Shown: positions 6,991 to 15,511, counted from the first letter of the stretch. The stretch is DNA of 23,599 nt from a virus (IMGVR_UViG_3300042385_000508:1-23599); one strand, 5' to 3'. Notes: generated by a model from the sequence alone, not told the origin. Translations and numbers: made by a program.

Positions 6991-9000
6991 TTAATCATAT
7001 TGCATAGATTTTTGATTGTTTACAAAAAAACGTCTAGTCGCTGCCGTTGTGCCGTTAGTTGCTGACATAACCAATGCCGAATTGCTTGCTGCGCTTGTAG
7101 CGGATGGTGCACCCGATCCCGTTACGGTTGTGCTGTTTACAGTTGCCGTCCATGTGCCGTTACCGTTTGATTGTATAATGCAGTCATAAACAAGCCATGC
7201 GGACATTGTTACGCCCGTTGTAGTCGTTGTGACCGCGCTGCCGTTTGATACTTGCACAAAGATTTCACCAGCGATAACTTTAAACCCAATCGCGGTGTTT
7301 GCCGATTGCAAATCCTGCACGGTTGTCAGTGTTGACGGTAAGCCAAGATAGATGCGAAAAATTGTGTCTGCTCCGGTAAAAACATCTGAGCTAATGCGGA
7401 CATAATGCATTGTTTTTTTAGACCAATCAACCGCTTGTCGAGTGCCTGTGTATTTTTGCCAAGCTCTGAAATCGTTTGCGTCCGAACGGAGTAAAGCACT
7501 TGATCCCGCTGTTGCTAGCGTGTTTAACTGCATCACGTTCGTTGCGGTTGATGATGTGCCAGTGCCTACGTTTGTGGCGGTGTAATCTCCCGTCGCTTTT
7601 GTCCACTCGTAAACTGAGGTGAGTGTGTCTGCGTTACTAACCAAGCCCAAAGCCGTGCGATGCGCCGCTGCCGCCCCCGCGCCATAAGTGTAGCTCGTCG
7701 CGTTAAATGTCGCCGCCGTGCCTAATGTCGCTGAGTTGATTGCTGGCGATGTCAGCGTTTTGTTGGTGAGGGTGTCCGTGCTGTTGCTCCTTACCATTGC
7801 GCCCGTGCTACCGATGTTAATTCCGAGCGCAGTCGCTACGTTTGTGCCGAGTCCAGTGATGCCGTTAAGTGGTACTTCATTCGCTGTTGTCGCGTTGCCC
7901 GCAATAGTAGCATAATCAGCGTTAGTAGCATTTGCGACGGTGCCAGAATCAGTGACGAATCCCCCAGCCCCGTTTGCGTTATTTCCTAAGGCAGTGACAA
8001 CGCCAGTCCCCGCCGTGGTCGTGGCGAGGGTTGTCAGCCCCAAAGCCGTGCGATGCGCTGCCGCCGCGCCTGTGCCGTAGGTGATCGTTGTCGAGTTGAT
8101 TGTCAGCGTTCCCGCAATCGTGCCGTTGGTAAGCTTGTCAGGCACTCCTGTTGTTGATGATGTTAGTGCAAGTGTGCCAGTGGCGTTCGGAATGTATAAA
8201 AAAACGTCTTGCGCTAGATTTAAGACATTAAATCCGTAGCTTCTTTGGGTGGGTAATTCACTTTCCCAACTAAGTCTTGTATTGTCAAAATTGAAAGCCA
8301 CCATTCCAGCCGCCGTCTCAACATCTCCAAACTGGAATCCAGTTGCACCCTCAACTAATCCAAGACTGCCAAGACTAGCCACGCTCAACGCGCAAGTGCC
8401 ATCGCTGGTAGTCGCGCTTGTTACGGCGTTAGTGGCAACTGAGATTTGCCCAAATAAAATCGAATGGTTGTTGGTAAATGCACCCCCCGCCGATGATACC
8501 AAAGTGACGGGGAAAGTGTAGTATGCTGTCGATGTATTTGCCCCTGTCACCGTTGGCGTGCCGCTGATTAGCCACACTTGATTTTTGCTTGAGTCGTCGC
8601 GATCCTGAATAAAGATTTTTTGATTGACGACAAAAAACGAAAGTAAAAGCTCGATGTCGGTGTCGTCATCGGTTAAGTGTGAGACAAGTATGCTAGTCGC
8701 GCTTGTCTGCGTAGCGTTGTTCCAGAGGAGGTAGCCGTTACCCGGGTAGCCGCTCGTTGCGTTAGTCTTGGCTTTATATTGCCACGCCGAGGTTGACCCG
8801 CCGTTTGTGCCGTTGGTGCCTGCTGGAATTCCAAAATTAAAAACAGCAGCCTTCGTTGTTCCGCTGTTCGTGATTGTGGCCGGAGATCCTGCCGCTAATG
8901 AAGTGACAGTTCCGACCGTAATTGTGGCAGCACCGTCGGTCAAGTTTACCTCGACGGTTTCTTCCACCTCGGTGATGTTGATATTGATTGTGTCGCTCAT
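6991..9000 (-). CDS. Tail fibre / receptor-binding protein
   Basis: With the ATG at 9000 the protein has 669 residues. A longer frame from a TTG at 9018 would swallow the GGAGAG ribosome site, and 9000 forms ATGA with the previous stop. The N-terminus (MSDTININITEVEE) is a short virion-attachment segment. Residues about 36-68 (SLAAGSPATITNSGTTKAAV, then FGIPAG) match the 'xAGxPATVTNSG...FxIPAG' motif common in phage fibres just before the shaft. The shaft is low-complexity Thr/Ala/Gly with two copies of AAAAHRTALGL. The last ~200 residues look like a beta-sandwich tip (FRAWQKYTGTRQAVDW onward) that probably binds the host surface. No chaperone or intramolecular protease is evident. Confidence 0.8.
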   Translation of the reverse strand: MSDTININITEVEETVEVNLTDGAATITVGTVTSLAAGSPATITNSGTTKAAVFNFGIPAGTNGTNGGSTSAWQYKAKTNATSGYPGNGYLLWNNATQTSATSILVSHLTDDDTDIELLLSFFVVNQKIFIQDRDDSSKNQVWLISGTPTVTGANTSTAYYTFPVTLVSSAGGAFTNNHSILFGQISVATNAVTSATTSDGTCALSVASLGSLGLVEGATGFQFGDVETAAGMVAFNFDNTRLSWESELPTQRSYGFNVLNLAQDVFLYIPNATGTLALTSSTTGVPDKLTNGTIAGTLTINSTTITYGTGAAAAHRTALGLTTLATTTAGTGVVTALGNNANGAGGFVTDSGTVANATNADYATIAGNATTANEVPLNGITGLGTNVATALGINIGSTGAMVRSNSTDTLTNKTLTSPAINSATLGTAATFNATSYTYGAGAAAAHRTALGLVSNADTLTSVYEWTKATGDYTATNVGTGTSSTATNVMQLNTLATAGSSALLRSDANDFRAWQKYTGTRQAVDWSKKTMHYVRISSDVFTGADTIFRIYLGLPSTLTTVQDLQSANTAIGFKVIAGEIFVQVSNGSAVTTTTTGVTMSAWLVYDCIIQSNGNGTWTATVNSTTVTGSGAPSATSAASNSALVMSATNGTTAATRRFFVNNQKSMQYD
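7644..7695. repeat. Fibre shaft repeat, copy 2 of the AAAAHRTALGL block
   Basis: An imperfect direct repeat of the segment near 8036-8087: both share AAAGCCGTGCGATGCGC followed by GC-rich codons on the plus strand and encode AAAAHRTALGL. The spacing is about 390 bases within one gene. Confidence 0.7.
8036..8087. repeat. Fibre shaft repeat, copy 1 of the AAAAHRTALGL block
   Basis: The partner of the repeat near 7644-7695. The preceding residues are similar too (ITYGTG here, YTYGAG in the other copy), so the repeated protein unit is about 15-20 residues. Confidence 0.7.
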
Positions 9001-9356
9001 CGTGTTACGTCTCTCCAAATTTTAATTGTGCCACCGAAATAGGTGCGCACGAATCCTGCGGTGTCGGTGGTCTCGAAATCATAAACCCAAGTCCCTGCAC
9101 GGAGCGGGAAGTCTAGTATTTCTGGAATAACAAAAGTCCATGCGGCTGCACTGGTGATGGTGATCGTGCCGTCTGATGTGCTGAGTTCGAGCACGGTGTC
9201 CGGGCTTTCGAAGTTCTCGCGGAAATACATGCGAGCAGATGCCACGGCCACAGGTGGTGGTGCGCTGTTCACTTCGATTTCGATCGACTCGATGCCGCGC
9301 CATGAATCGCCGCGAATGCGAGTGCTGAGATTGTAGGTTGCTCGTGGGTCGCTCAT
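8997..9356 (-). CDS. Small beta-rich tail protein (fibre-proximal)
   Basis: A 119-residue protein. RGDSWRGIESIEIEVNS and a later SAAAWTFVIPE ... AGTWVYDFETTDTAG ... YFGGTIKI pattern give an Ig-like or baseplate-wedge type beta-sandwich seen in phage proteins placed before fibre genes. The end (WRDVTR) is typical of these short tail-tip proteins. It overlaps the stop of the previous gene (TAATG) and the start of the fibre gene (ATGA), so equal co-expression with both is likely. I infer that it links the fibre to the tail tip. No enzyme motif is seen. Confidence 0.6.
   Translation of the reverse strand: MSDPRATYNLSTRIRGDSWRGIESIEIEVNSAPPPVAVASARMYFRENFESPDTVLELSTSDGTITITSAAAWTFVIPEILDFPLRAGTWVYDFETTDTAGFVRTYFGGTIKIWRDVTR
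9011..9016 (-). promoter_or_regulatory. Ribosome binding site of the tail fibre gene
   Basis: GGAGAG on the minus strand, 10 bases before the ATG at 9000. It supports that start over the in-frame TTG at 9018. Confidence 0.5.
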
Positions 9357-10627
9357 TATGCTGTGGTGATGTGGAGAGTTGCGAGGGAGATGTCGTAATA
9401 GATGCGACCCGCTGCGAGTGCAGTGTTGGCGGCAGTAAGATCAGCGTATGAGGTGAATCCTAGATTCTCAAAAACCTGTTGTTTCTGCGCGCTGCTCAAA
9501 GCATCGACGGCATCGACGCGCGGGAATCTGTCGTTTGCGACGCTTTCCAATAAGTAAACAGGCCCTGCGGTCTGTGATGCTGGCGTGTTGGGAATGACGT
9601 CTTCGCGGACCGTGCATGATACCTGCAGTGGCGTCCATGTGTCTCCAGTGATGTCATCGACCAACTCGATCTCTAGGGTGGCATCGGCGCGTGATCGACC
9701 AGCAAGCAATTCTGAAATGCCTGTGGTGTTGTTGGATAAGATGCCACTGCGACCAGTCGGGACAATTAGTGCCGCAGAATCGCCGACAATCTGATCAACG
9801 TCACCAAGAGAGGCGGCGAAGGCGATAGAGAAGTTCGGGAAATCTCCCGAAACCGTCACGTTGTCAGCACCGACTCCTGCCAATGCCTCAAGTGCTGCTT
9901 GCACGGTGGCCGCGTCTGCGTCCCATGATAGTGATGCGGTCTCGTCAGTATCAACTGTGAGCGTGTAGGTTCCATCATAGGGGATGGGAGAAAGTGCCAC
10001 TGTTTGAATGTCAGAAATTCCTGTTCCTCCTTCGCGGACTGTGGCGACCACAATCGCTGCGGCTGGAAGATCGTCTGTGAGTTCGACGTATGCAGCAGGC
10101 TGGGCTTGTAGATTGATCAGGTAGATCGCCTGGGTGGAAACTGAGCCAGCGAGCACGGTAGAAATGTATGCGCTCGATGTTGGCGAGATGGAAGTTACGT
10201 CTGCGGTAATCGCTGTGCGGACACCCACGCTGGTGAAGATCACCTTGTAGGAATTCGTTGTCGCAGTGACGGTAACACCACCCGCTGAGATGATCGACGC
10301 TAATAGATTCAGAGCAGCGGATACCTGCGCGGCTGTGGCGTTGTATGCGAGGGCCGTGGTAGTGTTTGCACCGTAGGTCAGGGTGAATGTGCCAGCTGTT
10401 GGAGATGACCCCGGCACTCCGATGCCGAGTCGCACGGTCTGGTCGGTGAGATCAATTTCGCGCCATGGTCGGGCATTCGCTCCGCTGGGTTCGACAAGAC
10501 GAACAGACACTGGCGTTTCGTCTCCGAAAACAAACGATGGAGAAGCTCCTTGGACCGTAGAGGAAAACGAAGAAATGAGTGTGCCACCTTGGACGTTGAC
10601 AATAAAATCTAATGAGCGACCCGCCAT
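9356..10627 (-). CDS. Tail-tip/baseplate protein with a duplicated beta domain
   Basis: A 423-residue beta-rich protein (MAGRSLDFIVNVQGG). It carries two related units. One, about residues 78-132, reads GTFTLTYGANTTTAL...AAQVSAALNLL...GVTVT; the other, about 218-271, reads GTYTLTVDTDETASL...AATVQAALEALAGV...NVTVS. The pattern is a strand pair, an 'A-x-x-V-x-x-A-L' helix and a further strand. The C-terminal 60 residues contain a helical segment (DALSSAQKQQVFENLGFTSY) typical of fibre-linked phage proteins. It follows a gap containing the TTGAAATGA start-associated motif, then TAATG couples it to the next gene. It is probably a structural component of the tail tip. Confidence 0.6.
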   Translation of the reverse strand: MAGRSLDFIVNVQGGTLISSFSSTVQGASPSFVFGDETPVSVRLVEPSGANARPWREIDLTDQTVRLGIGVPGSSPTAGTFTLTYGANTTTALAYNATAAQVSAALNLLASIISAGGVTVTATTNSYKVIFTSVGVRTAITADVTSISPTSSAYISTVLAGSVSTQAIYLINLQAQPAAYVELTDDLPAAAIVVATVREGGTGISDIQTVALSPIPYDGTYTLTVDTDETASLSWDADAATVQAALEALAGVGADNVTVSGDFPNFSIAFAASLGDVDQIVGDSAALIVPTGRSGILSNNTTGISELLAGRSRADATLEIELVDDITGDTWTPLQVSCTVREDVIPNTPASQTAGPVYLLESVANDRFPRVDAVDALSSAQKQQVFENLGFTSYADLTAANTALAAGRIYYDISLATLHITTA

Positions 10628-10633
10628 GCTTAA

Positions 10634-10649
10634 AGGGTCATTTCAACCC
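10634..10649 (-). promoter_or_regulatory. Start-associated motif TTGAAATGA with hairpin
   Basis: On the minus strand GGGT-TGAAATG-ACCC forms a 4-bp hairpin whose loop is nearly identical to those before three other starts. The 9-base core (10638-10646) ends 10 bases before the ATG at 10627. It differs from the other sites by one base (G for C). Confidence 0.55.
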
Positions 10650-10669
10650 GTGAGAATGCGCAGAAGAAA

Positions 10670-11398
10670 TCAGTAGGTGAAATCCACGCTCAATGAGCAC
10701 GATCCACTGTGACCTCCCCCGTCTGCTGTGTTAGATGCAGTTATAAAAGATGAGAAAATTCCGCTGAAAATAGCAGTCTCACTCGCCCAGGTAGCAGTCC
10801 ACGGCAACCTGAGAACTTTGGCATAAAAACTCGGCAGAAGATCCGTTGCGGTTCCGCTCGTTCCTTCGAAAATCTCGATCGTAACCTTCTCTACGGTGGT
10901 ATCAGTGCCTCGCCCCATCGATGGCGGCAATCCTCCGTCATACATGAGGAAGATGATCTTGTAGTTCACATCCGTCACCACATCAGTTCCTGCGGCCCAC
11001 GGATCGCTGATCGTAGCGCGAGAGTAGGGAGTTGCAGTGCAGGTGCCGATCACCACCTCGGCAGGATCTCCACCATAAGCAGCATTCACCTCCCACATGT
11101 AAAGAGGTTTATGCCCCATCGTAAATTCCCCATCCGCTAGAGTCACAGGCAATGGCCCCCACGGTTGCTTTTCCACTATCACACGATCCCACGGTGTGGC
11201 CAGTGAATAGTCCAAGTCGAACACATAACGAGTAGCCACCGTGCCAGCACCTGTGAAATCACGCTCGTCCCTGGTATAGCTCAAGGTCCCCGATAGACCA
11301 AGCTGCGACAATCTCTGCGGATGATTGTAGCTATACCCACGATAGCTTGTGGCCAATGTGGACTTCTTATTTTTGATCAATGACCAAAACGCACTCAT
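10670..11398 (-). CDS. Tail-tip protein, function unknown
   Basis: A 242-residue protein, mostly beta-strand and rich in Thr, Gly and aromatic residues. There is a recognisable stretch FDLDYSLATPWDRVIVEKQPW and a C-terminal SCSLSVDFTY strand. No signal, membrane or catalytic motif is seen. It lies between two other tail proteins in the same operon, starts 3 bases after the previous stop (leader TTTTTTAAAA, no Shine-Dalgarno), and stops 42 bases before the next start. The context (after the tape measure and before the fibre) points to a tail-tip or baseplate role. Confidence 0.55.
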   Translation of the reverse strand: MSAFWSLIKNKKSTLATSYRGYSYNHPQRLSQLGLSGTLSYTRDERDFTGAGTVATRYVFDLDYSLATPWDRVIVEKQPWGPLPVTLADGEFTMGHKPLYMWEVNAAYGGDPAEVVIGTCTATPYSRATISDPWAAGTDVVTDVNYKIIFLMYDGGLPPSMGRGTDTTVEKVTIEIFEGTSGTATDLLPSFYAKVLRLPWTATWASETAIFSGIFSSFITASNTADGGGHSGSCSLSVDFTY

Positions 11399-11401
11399 TT
11401 T

Positions 11402-11917
11402 TTAAAAAATAGATACTTCCCACGCATTGGAAACTCCACCATGGGCCACAGCGATCAGTGGTCCATAGTTGCCTTGGGAGATCGTGAGAGGATCAGGCAC
11501 ACCTGCCACCACCTCAACGGTGCCGATCACCACGTAACGATCGGTGGAAGTGTTCGATGACGGTGTGCTCACCCAGTCCATCGCAGTGGCGGTGAATGCT
11601 CCTGTGGTAGAATTGATCACCACCTTCGCTTGCAGATACCATGTGCCATTAGCTGGTGCGAGTTCCACGGTCTGTGCTTGCAATACTCCTGCCAGCACAC
11701 CAGGTGCAGCAATCAACGAAGTCCCCACAGATATTTGGAAAGGAAGATTTGAACTGGTAGTGCTTTTTCTGTTTTTATTCGCCAAGATCACACCACCGTG
11801 AGTGTTGGTGACTTGCATTCCAGCGCCGCGAGGTGTGCGACGATTGATGGCATCGAGCAATCGAGGATCACCCGGAACACCTGCGTCGAATGAGTTTCCT
11901 TTTCGGTGTGGGTTCAT
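11402..11917 (-). CDS. Tail-tip protein, function unknown
   Basis: A 171-residue protein with a basic, likely disordered N-terminus (MNPHRKGNSFDAGVPGDPRL), then a beta-rich region. The stretch PANGTWYLQAKVVINSTTG and the C-terminal AHGGVSNAWEVSIF look like phage-tail beta structure. It overlaps the stop of the preceding 229-residue gene by TAATG. No membrane helix or enzyme motif is present. It is inferred to be a minor tail protein because it sits inside the tail-tip gene run, but no family is recognised. Confidence 0.55.
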   Translation of the reverse strand: MNPHRKGNSFDAGVPGDPRLLDAINRRTPRGAGMQVTNTHGGVILANKNRKSTTSSNLPFQISVGTSLIAAPGVLAGVLQAQTVELAPANGTWYLQAKVVINSTTGAFTATAMDWVSTPSSNTSTDRYVVIGTVEVVAGVPDPLTISQGNYGPLIAVAHGGVSNAWEVSIF

Positions 11918-12606
11918 TATGGGTAGAGGATGGACGAGAAACCATTCGGGCCGCTGCCCATGATTTGCTCGGTGACTTGGTAAAAACTACCGACTTGGCG
12001 GTAGGGGTAATCGATGACGAGAAATTCTTTCACGTCCGCAGGTTTGCGGAATCCTGGTATCGATGTTTTGCGCGTCATGCGGCGACCTAAGGTTGGAACA
12101 TTTTTCGTCCAGTAAGTGAGTGAAAGCAATGTCGCCGGCACTAGGTAGAATTCGGCACCGAATAAGTCCGTGATTGTGGGGTCGAAGAATCCTAGGAATT
12201 CACCAGTCTCTGAGTCGAACTTCGCACCATTGGCTGTATTGGGAGCGTCAGGAGTTCCCGCAAATGTAACAAAGTCAGGATGAGATGTGACCGGATCTTG
12301 GTTGAGATTTGGAGTATAGGAGATCGTCGGGTCGGTCTTCGCAGAAATCAGTCCAAAGTAGGAACCAGTCATGCGTAATTTTCGCAGAGGCAAATAGGTG
12401 ATCTCGCGGTTGTAAAGTTCGCACCGTGCATCACGCGGATGCGGTGAGTTGATCTGTGGAAGATTGTTGAGTCGCGTTTCGTCGCACTCAAAAACGACTT
12501 GCCCCTCGATCGTTCCGTCGTTCTTTTCCGTCAGTGAAAAATTCGGTTGAATCACCACTCCGTCGGAGTAGTAGTCTGTGACAGTTCCTTTTCTGGTTAG
12601 GCTCAT
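11917..12606 (-). CDS. Minor tail protein directly after the tape measure, distal-tail candidate
   Basis: A 229-residue protein (MSLTRKGTVTDYYSDGVVIQ) with beta-like character. Internal features include FECDETRLNNLP, and GFFDPTITDLFGAEFYLVPATLL in the middle. The first gene downstream of a tape measure in long-tailed phages is commonly the distal tail protein that starts the tip. Position supports that idea, but no signature of the Dit family was recognised. It is coupled to the tape measure by ATGA (12603-12606) and to the following gene by TAATG. Confidence 0.5.
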   Translation of the reverse strand: MSLTRKGTVTDYYSDGVVIQPNFSLTEKNDGTIEGQVVFECDETRLNNLPQINSPHPRDARCELYNREITYLPLRKLRMTGSYFGLISAKTDPTISYTPNLNQDPVTSHPDFVTFAGTPDAPNTANGAKFDSETGEFLGFFDPTITDLFGAEFYLVPATLLSLTYWTKNVPTLGRRMTRKTSIPGFRKPADVKEFLVIDYPYRQVGSFYQVTEQIMGSGPNGFSSILYP

Positions 12607-14276
12607 ACTGGTTCGGGGATGTTGGCGTTTCCTGTTTGTGTTCTGCTCGTGTTCTGAGCGATGGTTTCAAGCACGCTAAGTTGACGCTGTTGGATCGTCT
12701 CACCTGTCAGTAGGTTGGCACTTCCTCCCGCTCCGATGCTGGCTAGAGAACCTGTTGAGATCATCGGTGTGGCGGGTTCTTTCTTTTTCGTGTCCGCCAG
12801 GTCTTTCAGAATATCTTGCATCTCGTAGCCTTTCTCGCGAGCTTGGCGAGTCTTGTCGATCTGAGTGGCTTGATCGCCTGCATCACCCGCTTCTTTCGCA
12901 TCCATCAATAGATTCGCTTGCTCTGCTTTTAGCATGTCTACTTTACCAGCGGGGTCGGCGGTTTCAAAAGCGCGATTGCGTTTCGATTCTTCGTCTTGCT
13001 TTTTCGCTTCGAGCCATCGCTCCATTTCCGCACCGATCTTGTCTGATTCCTTGCTTGCAGCATCGGCGGCTTCTTTGTTGCGCTTATCGATCAGGTCGCC
13101 GCGCTTCTTCTCGTTCTCTAGTATCTCTTTTTCCTTTTGTAGCTTGTCGTTGCCTGTGGCATTGTTCATCTCTTCAATCAAGGCCGCGCGCTCTTTATCG
13201 ATCTCAAGGATCTGCTCGGCGAGCGAAAGGTCTTTCATTCTCGCTTCTTTTTGCATGCCTGCAATTTCCTCCGCTAGCTTCTTTCGCTCCTCTTCTGATT
13301 TGATCGCTTCCTCGATTCCTTCTACAAGGGCGTCATTATTTTTATTCGCGCCACTTTCAACCGGTTTATTGTAAATTTCGTCAAAGACTTCTTTCACAGT
13401 TTCTCCAGTGGCTTCGATGTTGTTTTTGGTTTCATCGAATCCCTTCTTAATTCCGTTTTTGTATCTTTCAAATGCCTCGCCTGCTTTGGAGAAGTTGCCA
13501 GTGAGCGCGAATCCTATCACAGCGGCGCCGTTCTTGATTCCTGTGACGGCAGTGTCCCACGCAATCCCCATTTGAGTAATCGAGCCACCAATGGACGCAC
13601 CGATTGTGCCGCCGATCAGCATGAATGCCTCAATGATCGCAGCACCGCCAACAGAGAGTTTTTGCATGAAAGAATCCCACTGGTCGCCGAAGTTTTCAAG
13701 CGACGCGACGGTCGAATTTGAAACGACGGTCGTGTTTGCGAATTGTGTTTGTAACTCTTGCAGTCCTTGAGAAAGTAGCGGCATCATTTCAGCGCCTGAC
13801 TTGCCTAGAACCTTCATGACAAGTGCTAGGTTCTCTCCCGATCCTTTGCCGTTTTCAAAACCCTTGGCGAGTTCGAGAATCTTCTGCTCGATCGGTAGGT
13901 TTACGAATTCCCCGGCATTCATGCCGAGTGCTGCGAATGCTTCTCCCATTGCTCCGCCTTTTTGTGCGGCTTCGTATGCGTTCTTTGTGACCACCGACAT
14001 CGTCTTAGCAATGCCTTCGATGTCGGACCCTGCGAGCTGTGCTGCGAGTCCTACTCTCTGCATCGATTCCGCAGACTCGCCGAAACGTGTTGCGAGATCC
14101 TGAATGCGACTCATTTCATCGACAAGTTTTTTGATGCCACCAATGACAGCACCGACACCGAGAGCGCCGGCAATCATGCCCTTGGCGCTGCTGGCGAATT
14201 TTGTTGTTTGGCTTCGCATGTCGTCGAGACCTCTTTTGAATGGTCCAGTGTCTGCACCGAATACCCACTTCATCAT
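12603..14276 (-). CDS. Tape-measure protein
   Basis: A 557-residue protein. The N-terminus (MMKWVFGADTGPFKRGLDDM) is the standard start of this family. Gly/Ala-rich hydrophobic stretches (about 33-48 and 209-232, including AIIEAFMLIGGTIGASIGG) and a long charged coiled coil (about 300-460) fill the rest. Such proteins set tail length and are delivered with the DNA. At 557 residues the tail would be fairly short, roughly 80 nm by the usual 1.5 angstrom per residue rule. The start codon is doubled (ATGATG). It is coupled to the preceding chaperone candidate by ATGA (14273-14276) and has a purine-rich GAGG six bases before. Confidence 0.88.
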   Translation of the reverse strand: MMKWVFGADTGPFKRGLDDMRSQTTKFASSAKGMIAGALGVGAVIGGIKKLVDEMSRIQDLATRFGESAESMQRVGLAAQLAGSDIEGIAKTMSVVTKNAYEAAQKGGAMGEAFAALGMNAGEFVNLPIEQKILELAKGFENGKGSGENLALVMKVLGKSGAEMMPLLSQGLQELQTQFANTTVVSNSTVASLENFGDQWDSFMQKLSVGGAAIIEAFMLIGGTIGASIGGSITQMGIAWDTAVTGIKNGAAVIGFALTGNFSKAGEAFERYKNGIKKGFDETKNNIEATGETVKEVFDEIYNKPVESGANKNNDALVEGIEEAIKSEEERKKLAEEIAGMQKEARMKDLSLAEQILEIDKERAALIEEMNNATGNDKLQKEKEILENEKKRGDLIDKRNKEAADAASKESDKIGAEMERWLEAKKQDEESKRNRAFETADPAGKVDMLKAEQANLLMDAKEAGDAGDQATQIDKTRQAREKGYEMQDILKDLADTKKKEPATPMISTGSLASIGAGGSANLLTGETIQQRQLSVLETIAQNTSRTQTGNANIPEPV

Positions 14277-14941
14277 GCGTTACCTCGCTTTCCTTTGGTG
14301 TTGGCGAGCCAGTAATCAAACGTAGGTCCGATGAGTTCTTCTGGTAGTTCGTTTTGAAACTTGGTCATGGCTTCGTCGTCAGTGAGTTTTGAAAGGTCGA
14401 TTTCTGAGTTGTCTAGATCCGCATCATCGAGGAAGCGGAGATCGACTCCGTGGAGTTGTGCAAATTGAGCATCCATCCACATCGCTTTTCCGAGCGTGCA
14501 GTTCCACGCTTCGACCTCGGTGAGTCCGCCGCGCGTCATCAGTGAGCACACGAGACCGAGGCACCGAGGCCCACGATCTACGTGCTTGCTGATAGAGTCT
14601 GAGCCACTGGACGCACGGAAGAAAACTGGTGGCGACGATTGCCGCGCCATCCATTCATAAAAACGTTCAGTCTCTGCGCGGAATGTCGCAGTGTTGCGCG
14701 TAAGTTTTCTCTTCCACCATGCATCGAGCAGTCCAGGTGTGATGTCGCTTTCTCCGTATGTTAACCCACAAACGCGAACCGCAATGAGAAGATCAAGCAC
14801 GCTAACACGATCACCGCCAAGAGCAATCGGGGAGCCGATGGCAGACAAGACGAAGTGATGCCACAGTGAGAAGGTGGCGAGCTTTCGCCCACACACTTTC
14901 GCCACTGGTGGCAGGAAAGAATGGTAAAAGCGATCATCCAC
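14273..14941 (-). CDS. Tail assembly chaperone candidate
   Basis: A 222-residue, mainly helical acidic protein lying between the tail-tube candidate and the tape measure, the place of the lambda gpG/gpGT chaperone. The C-terminal part (DNSEIDLSKLTDDEAMTKF) is acidic. There is no second overlapping frame that would make a -1 frameshift product, and the next gene begins immediately, so it appears to be a single-length chaperone. Hydrophobic segments around residues 22-38 and 46-60 look like buried helices rather than membrane spans. Role is inferred from position, as the family is not recognised by sequence. Confidence 0.5.
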   Translation of the reverse strand: MDDRFYHSFLPPVAKVCGRKLATFSLWHHFVLSAIGSPIALGGDRVSVLDLLIAVRVCGLTYGESDITPGLLDAWWKRKLTRNTATFRAETERFYEWMARQSSPPVFFRASSGSDSISKHVDRGPRCLGLVCSLMTRGGLTEVEAWNCTLGKAMWMDAQFAQLHGVDLRFLDDADLDNSEIDLSKLTDDEAMTKFQNELPEELIGPTFDYWLANTKGKRGNA

Positions 14942-14947
14942 GGAGGG

Positions 14948-15298
14948 TTATGCGTATGAAACGTATTCCGATTTCTTGATGTTGTAGGTCAACGTGACGA
15001 AACCTTGTGACTGTTCCTCGCGGCCTTCGCTGACGATTTCGAACGCCACGCTGTTGTAGGTGTAATTCGCACCAGGCACAAGGGCCGTGAAGCCGGAGCG
15101 TGGGCGAATGGTGAGAGTGCCTTCTGCGTGAAGGTCGTCGTAGCGGCGCTCGATCTCATTGCCGATCTCGTTCACGGTTTCTGCCGTGTTCTTGTTCGAT
15201 GAGTTCAGAGACCAACTGAGAACAGTGGCATTCGTAACGATGGCGACACCGCCGACGATGCCATACAAGTGAGCGGTTCCTTTAGTGGTAAGTGACAT
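14948..15298 (-). CDS. Tail tube (major tail) protein candidate
   Basis: A 116-residue beta-rich protein (MSLTTKGTAHLYGIVGGVAI) lying two genes after the tail-completion candidate and before the chaperone, which is where the tail tube gene lies in lambda-like phages. It is short for a tube protein (lambda gpV is about 246, many others 130-200 residues). The Ig-like C-terminal domain of gpV is absent. The strands LHAEGTLTIRPRSGF and GFVTLTYNIKKSEY fit a tube beta-barrel. Its ATG is 6 bases after the previous stop, without Shine-Dalgarno. Confidence comes mainly from gene order. Confidence 0.5.
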   Translation of the reverse strand: MSLTTKGTAHLYGIVGGVAIVTNATVLSWSLNSSNKNTAETVNEIGNEIERRYDDLHAEGTLTIRPRSGFTALVPGANYTYNSVAFEIVSEGREEQSQGFVTLTYNIKKSEYVSYA

Positions 15299-15304
15299 GA
15301 TAGT

Positions 15305-15505
15305 TTATGGTTTAGCTTTGATTTGTTTGGCAGTGATCGCATCGCCTGTGATTACGCAGTGACCGTCTTTCGGTTCTGCGCTCACTGGCACTGCGGCATA
15401 GATCAATTTCCCTTCGTCATCGCGCAGGTCTGCCTTGCCGTCTTTTGGCTCGACATTGCGGAAATGGTGCTTGTGGCCAGCGGGGTGAAAATAGATCGCA
15501 TCCAT
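15305..15505 (-). CDS. Small hypothetical protein between tail genes
   Basis: A 66-residue protein if it starts at the ATG at 15505 (MDAIYFHPAGHKHHFRNVEP). An in-frame ATG two codons upstream at 15511 gives 68. I prefer 15505 because the TTGAAATCA motif then lies 10 bases away, as at other genes. It is His- and Lys-rich near the N-terminus and ends in KQIKAKP. No known family is recognised. A virion or assembly accessory role is possible from location only. Confidence 0.5.
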   Translation of the reverse strand: MDAIYFHPAGHKHHFRNVEPKDGKADLRDDEGKLIYAAVPVSAEPKDGHCVITGDAITAKQIKAKP

Positions 15506-15511
15506 AATCAT

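Noticed and set aside
12755-13374. Long plus-strand frames of 182 and 146 residues opposite the tape-measure gene
   Set aside because: They are rich in Ser/Leu/Arg or Ser/Phe, mirror the coiled-coil codons of the tape measure, and have no start signal or homologue-like motif.
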